Made by a program: the position numbers and the translations under genes | DNA from: Coleophoma eucalyptorum | Taxonomy: Eukaryota; Ascomycota; Leotiomycetes; Helotiales; Dermateaceae | Direction: 5' to 3' | Assembly (NCBI GenBank): GCA_026120035.1 | Contig: JALRME010000014.1 | Coordinates: 949,757 to 1,013,756, forward strand | DNA length: 64,000 nucleotides | Notes under the pieces: generated by a model | What the model was told of the DNA's origin: nothing | What the model saw: the letters and a program-made list of their open reading frames with translations, nothing else | The model's database searches: none | Shown here: piece after piece, positions 56,130-64,000 of the stretch | Layout: every line of letters begins with the position of its first letter | How positions within the stretch are numbered: the stretch's first letter is position 1

Positions 56130-57665
56130 CTAGACGTACTCGATCTCTTTAACTGACTCATTGTTTTTATCTTTCCCTATAACCTTGGTGGCCATGGCAT
56201 CCATAGCCAAGTTCTCAGCAATCTTCCCATCAAAGAGTGCCGTCACCTCTTCCAATGTGCGACCTCTGGTCTCTGGAGTGTAGAAGATGATAAATACAAT
56301 GACGGCGCAGAGCACGCCAATATAGACAATGTAGTACTTCCATGTGAGGGCTGCAAAGGCAATCGGATTGACGTATTGGTTAAAGCAGAGCGCCACCGCT
56401 GTGCTGAACCAGTAGAGACTATTGTACTTGGCTCGAAGGTGCGTCGATGCAATTTCGGAGACATAGAGGGGTGGGATTGGCGTATAGCTGATATCATAGG
56501 CACCAAAGAACAAGAAGAGAAAGACGATGACGGCATTCCCCATGCTGGCGTTTCCCGTTTGTGAATATACGGCAGAGCATGCAGTGACTAGTGTCATGAA
56601 GACAAGCATACCGCAAGCACCGATCAGGAGCAGCTTCTTCCGCCCAACGCGTTCGGCCAGCAGAGCACCGATAATGGAAACGATCCAGTTGAAAATCTGG
56701 AGACCACCGTTGATGCCCTGTTGCTGACTTGCACTCTGCACACCCAAGGTCTTCAACACTGGCGCGAGATAGAAACTGACGATCCCATTGCCCACCCACT
56801 GGGAGCTGAGACCCAAGACGATGATGATAATGGACCGTTGCAAATTCCCCCCCCGTGAGAAGAGTGATAGCCAGTTATACGACTCCTGACCCTCGGTATC
56901 TAACGAAGTTTTGATTTCGTTGAACTCGAATTCAACCAGCTCGTCATCCGCATTACCATTGGCATGGTACTTGGCCAATATGCTGTTCGCTTCGGCGCCA
57001 CGGGATTTCATGTAGAGCCATCGCGGCGACTCGGGACAAAAGAAGACGACGACCGCCTGCGTCAACGTCCACATGGCCTGCAGGATAACGGGGAGTCTCC
57101 ATGTCCAGGACGTAGTCATATTTAAAGATCCGTACGCCGTCCAAGCGGCGGTGATCCCACCCACGTAGAAGAAAGTGTTGTAGAGCGCAGTGACCTGCGC
57201 CCGCTGCCTTGGGTGACTGAGCTCAGCGACGAGGGTACTAGAGGCAACGGTGAGGAAGACGGCAAAAAAGCCCAGAAGTAGTCGCGTGCCTAGGAACTGT
57301 AGGGCATTTTGGCAGAAGGTTTGGCCGATGATAGCGCCAAAGAGACAGACGTCTGCGAGGAGAATGGTGTTGCGTCTGCCCAGGTAATCGGTCGAGTATG
57401 CCGCTGGGAACAAGGCGAGAATGGCTCCGAATGACGACGAGGCGATGACCAGGCCCTGCATGGAGGTCGAGGTCAGGTTCATGTCTATATACCACCGCGG
57501 GTTTGCGAGTAGACCGGCAATGAGCGAGGCATCATAGCCAAATCCGATGCTGCCCAGCATGACGGCGCCGAGGAAGAGATTCAACTTCCGCAGGCCAGGG
57601 TCCTTCCACCATTGCGGATTAGTGTGGTTCCTGAGAGTTGGAAAGTTCAGTTTGCTGTTCGACAT
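56130..57665 (-). CDS. MFS sugar transporter (lactose-permease-like)
   Basis: One exon. The frame opens at 57704 (524 residues), but the ATG at 57665 (MSNSKLNFPTLRNHTN) is the more likely start (511 residues). Twelve hydrophobic segments. Sugar-porter signatures: GYDASLIAGL in helix 1, STDYLGRRNTILLADVC in the loop between helices 2 and 3, PESPRWLYMKSRG after helix 6, QQQGINGGLQIFNW in helix 7, AERVGRKKLLLIG and YTPETRGRTLEEV after helix 12. This is the pattern of fungal LAC12/HXT-type permeases of the plasma membrane. It is last in the module with the dioxygenase and the two CocE/NonD hydrolases, consistent with uptake of a glycoside or small ester, or export of a product. Confidence 0.92.
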   Translation of the reverse strand: MSNSKLNFPTLRNHTNPQWWKDPGLRKLNLFLGAVMLGSIGFGYDASLIAGLLANPRWYIDMNLTSTSMQGLVIASSSFGAILALFPAAYSTDYLGRRNTILLADVCLFGAIIGQTFCQNALQFLGTRLLLGFFAVFLTVASSTLVAELSHPRQRAQVTALYNTFFYVGGITAAWTAYGSLNMTTSWTWRLPVILQAMWTLTQAVVVFFCPESPRWLYMKSRGAEANSILAKYHANGNADDELVEFEFNEIKTSLDTEGQESYNWLSLFSRGGNLQRSIIIIVLGLSSQWVGNGIVSFYLAPVLKTLGVQSASQQQGINGGLQIFNWIVSIIGALLAERVGRKKLLLIGACGMLVFMTLVTACSAVYSQTGNASMGNAVIVFLFLFFGAYDISYTPIPPLYVSEIASTHLRAKYNSLYWFSTAVALCFNQYVNPIAFAALTWKYYIVYIGVLCAVIVFIIFYTPETRGRTLEEVTALFDGKIAENLAMDAMATKVIGKDKNNESVKEIEYV

Positions 57666-58280
57666 ATTTTCGAGAGAGGAGTCTGAGATGGTAGGAAGAA
57701 GCAAGAGAGTAACGAATGCAGTTGAAACGATCTGTTTGCATATGGCCGCCCCGGACCTTTAAAGCTTCTGGAAAGTCGCCAACAACAACCAATAATGTGA
57801 CCCAGAATTCGGACAGCTAATTCTAGTGCTCCAGGCCAAAGCTGGGGTATGGGGTTAGTACGCATGTAATCTGTGGGGAACAGCCTGTATTCTATGGGGA
57901 ACAGCCTGTAAGGGCCAACCTGTGGACTCGTCCTTAGTCAAGCCGCACGTAGGTGGCTCTAGCTGTCCGAAATAACCGACACACCAAAATACAGTACTAG
58001 CTCATAAGCTTGAACGGAATTGCCGATTTACACCAAAAACCCGCCTTTTCACTTGAATAGTTCCGGTAAACCACGCTTACTATAGTAAATCTTAGCATTC
58101 GGCTTGATTAATTGGATCTTGGTCTTTAACTTCCGTGGGGTATTTTAGTTTACTCCGCGAAAGTCGTAATAAATGAAGCCGTGGAGGTGGCCGGCTTGGC
58201 ACACGGAGTCCGCGGACGGGCGACATCCTGTACAGGTGATGGTGGTACAAAGTGCGAGGGCAAAAGTCTTGAATCCCACC
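57666..58280. other. Intergenic, promoter side of the MFS gene
   Basis: No gene. It contains ctgt(g/a)(g/t)gggaacagcctgta in two close copies (about 57870-57910). Confidence 0.45.
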
Positions 58281-58481
58281 CCTAACGTTAGAATCCCCCA
58301 ATTACGGCGTAATTAGGTTTTTTTCCCATACAAAAAATGTCGGTACACGGTCTTGGCGAGAAAACCCAATCACACCGTAATTGGATTCTAGGGTTAATCT
58401 TTATTCTTCTTATTTCATCTTATTTCGTACGAACCACGATAGCAAATTAATTAGAATATTAAGCTAAACTAATTCCCTAAG
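58281..58481 (+). repeat. 201-bp MITE-like repeat, right copy
   Basis: Begins CCTAACGTTAGAATCC and ends actaattccctaag; same length and orientation as 40555-40755. Internal hairpin: AACGTTAGAATCCccCCAATTACGGCG pairs with CACCGTAATTGGATTCTAGGGTT. Confidence 0.68.
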
Positions 58482-59400
58482 TTTGGAGTCATTTGCTCTA
58501 CTTAAATGTGGATTTTCAAGTCTTAATATGTTTAGGTGACTAGTACCTATGTACGATCAGCCCGGGCGTAATTTCGCGATACCTCTACGAAATCCATTAG
58601 ACTCCAATTGAACTACGCTAGTAAGTTAACCAATATATCTAGTTATTTCTATGTTCGTACGATCATACGATAGTCTAGTTACCAGAAGATAGGTCATTCC
58701 CTTAACCCTATATCTAGGTAGTAGATAGATTTTAGTACAAGGAGTGCCCCTTTAAGAGCTAGAGTCGAGTTAGGATCCGATAGTATATCAATAAGGACTA
58801 TAGTAAGAAGAGAATAAAGGACTAGGATATCTTTAGAACCGTACGAATGCAATTATGGTTCAAAGGTCATAAAGAAAGGTATTAGGTAGTAGATGAAAAT
58901 GCTCCTACTACTACTACTACTACTACCTAGCCTAGCCGAGAATCTAGTTACATTATGGATAGTCAAGCCTAGAGGTCATTAGGTTTGATTTCCCCTACCG
59001 GGAAGCTTGAATTAGTACTAATCTATCTATATCAGCTTCGTACGAAAAGATTAAATAGGAAATCCAACAATAGAAAGCTGTTAGGTGTCACAGGTAGAGT
59101 GACGTACAAGCAATAGATAAGTAGGGTATACATAGGGTATACGTAGGTAGGTAGTCCATTGGTAGGTCGGCGGCCAGCTAAGCGAGACGGCTTCGCTAAG
59201 TCGCGAGCTCTACGTGTCTCGACATTAAAGGGTTCGATTATAGGACGTCCCAAAAGGGTAACTGTCAGGTGTCACAGGTAGAGTGACATACAAGCAATAG
59301 ATAAGCAGGGTATATATAGGGTATACGTAGGTAGGTAGTAGTTATTATTCAAACTGATCTCTAAAGATCCTTAAACCAAGGGGGCTGAAGATATATATAT
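58482..59400. other. Subtelomeric repeat-rich region
   Basis: No gene. A ctactacta microsatellite lies at about 58898-58925, followed by the pair of 77-bp direct repeats at 59078-59154 and 59262-59338. Confidence 0.5.
59078..59338 (+). repeat. Two 77-bp direct repeats, 184 bp apart
   Basis: tgt(t/c)aggtgtcacaggtagagtgac followed by caagcaatagataag-agggtata and gtaggtaggtagt occurs at 59078-59154 and 59262-59338 with about six differences, mostly transitions. Confidence 0.7.
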
Positions 59401-62400
59401 GTTTCCCCGTCTGGCTCGCTAATACCATATGACCTCGCTTGAGCCTATGATATTGCCTCCCCCTTTATGGGCGTATCCTTACGACCATTCCCTAAGCATC
59501 CGTAATACCGTTGGGGCATAAGCTCCTAGAAGGTAATTCCTATTGTTAGCCGAAGAAACGGGTTTGGAGGAGTAAAGCATAAGCAGTCCGCTAGGGTGGC
59601 GCTTGTGCGACTACTAGTGACAACCTAAGGGGTCTTCGTCTGGTTTGTCTGAATGTCCTTAGTTTGTACTTAGCTTCCCGATATTATCTTCATCCTTATT
59701 AGTACTTCACGCACTCCCCGCTGCCTCCTCGCCTACTCGGCGCTACTAACAACCTTGCCTTTCTAGATCCCTAGTTTGCTATTTTCTTTGTTCTCTCGTA
59801 AACACCCCCTTAGTTCTTTATCGTACCGTAAGCGTTTCGATTTCTTTATATCGCTAGGTGGTATAATTACGTAAATAGGCTATAGTATTTCTAGCGTCTA
59901 TAAAAGGCTCTCCTCTTACTACCTAACCTCCCTCTTTCTTTTATATCAAACATTATAACTTTTCTTCTACTTTCTTACCCCCTCTATTTAATACTCTTCT
60001 TCTATAAGTATTCTCGCCTTCGCTATAACTACGCGATACTTACATAGTATAACTAACCCCTATAGTATAATATCTACTCTTCCTACTCGTTAGAGTATTA
60101 CCTCCCGCTTTATATATACGTTCGAGACGCTATCTCGTCGCTACTATTTACGATACTTCAAACGTATTAATAAGGAGCCTAATATCTAATATATTAAGAC
60201 TATAGGTAGGAATATATATAACCGCTACCGTAGGTTGAATAAGCCCTATTACGATATAGATATTCTTTTCGTTAGTATTCTTACTAATTAACTTATCTTT
60301 AGGTTCCTCAATCAAGTATTCTTAGGCTCAACCGCCTACTCGCTCGCGCTATCGCTATATCCCGTCTAGCTATCGGTAATACAAAGATTACTACTTATAT
60401 CTAAGTTCAAGTACTATAACGTTAATATATATCCTAAGTTAAAGCTAATGTTCGTCTAGCCCGCGTCCTATAGACGATATAGGGAATAGCCTAAATAATT
60501 ATTCGTAATCAAGCCTAAATATAGAATACCTTAGATAGTATTTTGGATGTCCTTCGTTACTAAGTAAGTAAGCTATCCTATAAGTATAACGCTATCTAAC
60601 TATCGTAGAACAACTTACCTCTCGTTATTACAACTAACGATAACGACCTAAGAGACCATTCTAATAACGATAAGAAGTCGAAGGGTTCTAATGATATTAT
60701 AGGTCCTTCTAGATAGTAAGGTTAAGAAGAGGGGAGTTTATAGAGTTATAGTATCGAGGATAAGACATAAAGACGATAGTATACATTCGAAGCTTTAGCG
60801 TTACGTTCTATATAGCTTTTAGTAATAAAATACAATCTACTTCTTTATACTTTATACCTTCGCTTCCGCGATAGTAACGTAGTATAGCTTTACTTATAAT
60901 ATTTCTCTAATGCTTTAGGTATATATTCTAAGTTATTTATACTTTGCTAGGTATCCTTAGTAGGTATATAGCCCTTCTATCGTATCAAGTACTATCGATC
61001 ATTCGTATTATCTCGGTAGGCCTATATAGATTCTACTTCAAATTCTTTATTATTACCGACTTCAATAGATAGTAGTACTTTATCGATATCGCTTCGCTAG
61101 TAGTATAACTCCAAGAGCGAAACGTAAAATATATTATAAATTTTATACAACGAAGGTAATTATAAACGATATACTTAGTCGTAGTTCCCGATTACCTTCG
61201 TAATTACGAAGGGGCTAAGATAGCGGTCTAATAGCTTCTTACTTAATCGTAACTATTTAATATTTTTAGCTAATAGTATTACTTTGTTACCTATTTAGAA
61301 TATTCTTAGGATTTATTTCCTATTATAAAATTTCTTCTAAGCCTCGATACTACTACGCTAGCGTACCTCTAGTTTCTCCCGTTCGGCCTCGATAACTTTT
61401 ACTCTCTCGGTTGCTACTAGTACCTCTCCTTCTAGTACGTTATCCCTAACGTAGATTTCAATAGTAGGATAGAATCTATATATAGTAAAAAATAGGGTTG
61501 TTTTTATAGTTAAGTATTACGAATTATTATATATAAACTCCGTGAGTACTACCTTCGTAGACCAGTCGTCCTATAGATAACTATAGTAGTAACGCAAATA
61601 ATACTCTAATATTTGATTCAAATTTTCTATTTGGCTATCTGTTTGTAGATAAAATACGATACTAAGCCGACGCTATATACCTAGGTAGAAATACAATATA
61701 GCCTAAAATTAGCTAGTGAATATAATGCCTCGGTCTAAGGTAATCCCTTTAAGAACCCCGAAATCCTTAAATATCCTATTAATAAATAGTTTAGTAAGCT
61801 TAAGGATAGTAATTATCTTAGTTATAGGAATATATCGTACTATCTTCGTATATCTATCGACAACTACCAAGATTAAGTTATATATATTACTTTAAAATAT
61901 TAAGGTAGATAAATCTATTATAAAGTTAAGTATTATCTCTTCCTACGGTCTCGAGGGTATAAGGAACGAAGCTAGGACGCCGTAGGGCCGATATCTTTTC
62001 ACCTTAGTCCTCTAGCACACTAGATATATTTTGATATAATTCTTAATATCTTTTTTTATACTCGACTAGAAATATTTTCTACGGAGTACCTCTAGCGTCT
62101 TACTAACGCTAAAATGGCCTCCTAACGGGTCGTTATAATTTAACTTTAGGATTTCATCCTAGATAGCTATATCTACCAATATATAAATAGACTCTTTTCG
62201 GTATAATAGGCTATTTACATTAAGGTTCTAAGTCTTAGTAACTTTAGCCTTCTCTCGCCTCAAACGACCTTCGTAACCCTAGCTTTATACAAAGTCATTA
62301 CGACTTTATAACACAAGTAGGAATTCTTATAAGGATTCTTAGGTCGGTTTATAAGCTGTTTCGTTATCAACGATAAGAACTATCGCGGTACGAGGTATAC

Positions 62401-63903
62401 GCTATTTATAACTAGCTATACTAGCAATAGGCTCTAGTATCGACCCTAATACCGATACTACGTTATACTATTTATACGATACTAACGTATAACCGCTAGA
62501 TAGCGCCTACTTATAGTTACGACGGGAGACTCTTATCTCTAGTGCTACTAGCATCTTACTAGCCGAGGATTGCCTAGTCCTCGTCTTCTAGGCCTTAAAT
62601 TACGACGTTATAGGGCTTATATAGCGAGATCTTCCTACTATACGATAGGAATAAATCTTCGATAGTTGTTTTATTAATAGCTTATTCTAAAGAGTATATA
62701 CAATAGATTCTTTTTCGTAATCTATTTGATAATCTAGTCTACGTGACGGGCCGTCGGTAGGATTACTACTATCCGCTCGATACTCAATAGTAAAGTCGAA
62801 GGCTATAAGTTCTTTAGCCTATCGTACCTATCTATTGTTTAGCTTTCTTTTTATTATAAAGTATTTAAGATTGTTATAATTAGTCTTAACTATAATAGGA
62901 AGCTAGCTATACGCTAGGTAATACCTCTAAGTTCTAAACGCCTATATAATAACTATTAGTTCTATATTATAAGTTTTGTATCTAGTTTCGATATCTATAA
63001 ATTTCTTCGAGAAGAATACTATCGAGTGCTATCTAGCGTTAAGCCCGCTACCGAATAGTTATAATAATATTCCTACTATAGCAAATCCTAACGTATTTAT
63101 TTCTACGAGGATTTTTAGTAATAGATCGAAGTAGCGTAAGATAGGTATAGTTATAAACGTATCTTTAAGTTTTTAGAAAGCTACTTTGGCTTCGTTAGGC
63201 CATTTGAACTCTTGTTCCCCTCCCCCCTTTAAGAGATCGAAGAGGCCTTTTGCAATCTATAAGTATACGAATATAAACCGTCGATAGAAGTTCGTAAAGC
63301 CAAGGAATATCTAAACTTCCTTCGTAAAGTTTAGTACTAGCTATTCTAAAACGATTGTAACGCGGCTTAGCTCTATCGCTATACTATCGGGGCTTATAAT
63401 AAAGCCTAGAAACTCAACTTGGTTAGTATAAAATTCGTATTTCTTTAGGTTCACGAAAAGTTAATATTATTTTAATCTTTCGAGTACCTAGCGGACCGCC
63501 TACTTATACTATAATAGGTCTTTAGAGTAGATTAAGATATCATCGAGGTATACTATATAGGTAATATTAACGAGTCTTACGAGAGTATTATTAATATATA
63601 CTTAGAATATAGCCAAGGCGTTTACTAATCCAAATAGTATTACGTAATATTCAAAATGACTATATTGCGTATGGAACGTAGTCTTCCACTCGTCGCCCTC
63701 TTGAATATATATCCTATAATATACATTCTTAAGATCCAACTTCGTAAATACTCTAGCTTCCTATAGTCGATCTAGTGTTTTATTAATTAATAGTAGTAAT
63801 ATCCTATTCTTAATAATAATTATATTCAACCCTCGGTAGTCGACGTACAACCATAGGCCTTTACCTTTCTTAGGGACGAACATAATTAATACTCCTATAG
63901 GAC
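59400..63903 (-). mobile_element. Degenerate Ty3/Gypsy retrotransposon, RIP-like, truncated by the telomere
   Basis: Read on the minus strand from 63903: VPKKGKGLWLYVDYRGLN (63880-63830), [31 protein letters not shown] (about 63700-63605) and VYLDDILI (about 63555-63530; the catalytic YVDD box reads YLDD) define reverse transcriptase. At about 61985-61735 are DFI-like LNFIIDLST, ILVVVDRYTKIVRYIPI, LFINRIFKDFGVLKGITLD and RGIIFTS, the integrase core. The pol order RT then integrase identifies Ty3/Gypsy. Stops are scattered in all frames and TpA is in great excess over CpA/TpG, which fits RIP. No intact LTR was found. Gag and protease, expected to the right, are absent because the telomere starts about ten codons before the RT motif. 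Confidence 0.85.
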
Positions 63904-64000
63904 TTAGGGTTAGGGTTAGGGTTAGGGTTAGGGTTAGGGTTAGGGTTAGGGTTAGGGTTAGGGTTAGGGTTAGGGTTAGGGTTAGGGTTAGGGTTAGGGT
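63904..64000 (+). repeat. Telomere, (TTAGGG)n
   Basis: Sixteen perfect TTAGGG units plus one base to the window end. The G-rich strand is the plus strand, so the chromosome end is to the right. The junction is ...taggac then TTAGGG. Confidence 0.99.

Noticed and set aside
1..64000. CRISPR arrays, bacterial promoters, ribosome-binding sites, tRNA or rRNA genes
   Set aside because: The window is a fungal nuclear chromosome end; no tRNA cloverleaf or rRNA segment was recognised, and the only regular spacer-like array is the precursor repeat.

Overview
This window is the end of a chromosome from a filamentous ascomycete (Pezizomycotina-type). The last 97 bases are an uninterrupted TTAGGG telomere. 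Genes carry many short introns (41-214 bp) with fungal GT..AG sites. Several protein families are typical of these fungi: UstYa/DUF3328, SAT4/rhodopsin-domain, Zn2Cys6, CocE/NonD and HET relics. The TpA-rich, stop-riddled transposon remains look like repeat-induced point mutation (RIP). No genus or species can be named from this sequence.

Layout. 1-9.3 kb: a broken membrane-protein tail, an intact TRP/flavin-carrier (FLC) family gene, and a decayed AAA+ ATPase followed by another decayed reading frame. 10.1-20.5 kb: the most interesting part, a compact group that looks like a fungal RiPP (dikaritin/ustiloxin-type) biosynthetic cluster. It holds a small secreted precursor with tandem 18-residue repeats separated by Lys-Arg sites (16356-16819, interrupted by an assembly gap). 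Two canonical five-exon UstYa-type genes lie on either side of it. Two further single-exon membrane proteins also carry paired HXXHC motifs. An arylsulfotransferase-like (ASST) gene is divergently paired with the first UstYa gene. None of the published dikaritin clusters I know of has this gene set.

20.5-42 kb: a gene-poor, AT-rich stretch with remnants of cell-death or allorecognition genes (caspase-like, HET C-terminus, NB-ARC) and broken transporter and dehydrogenase pieces. It also carries an LTR-like repeat family. Intact-looking genes in this stretch are a secreted type-B carboxylesterase and two many-intron SAT4/rhodopsin-domain membrane proteins; a MADS-like gene here is uncertain. 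42-57.7 kb: a GC-richer, gene-dense island with a second ASST, two CocE/NonD-family hydrolases transcribed divergently, a Zn2Cys6 regulator, a phytanoyl-CoA-dioxygenase-like Fe(II)/2-oxoglutarate enzyme and an MFS sugar-type transporter. This reads as a catabolic or small-metabolite module. Two nested pairs of direct repeats flank it (40.5/58.3 kb and 44.8/53.8 kb).

57.7-64 kb: no intact genes. A degenerate Ty3/Gypsy element runs leftward (reverse transcriptase then integrase). Its reverse-transcriptase end is cut off directly by the telomere, so the missing gag/protease side would have lain beyond the present chromosome end.

All intron and exon calls were made by eye from splice signals and reading-frame continuity, and family assignments rest on recognised motifs. 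No database search was run.
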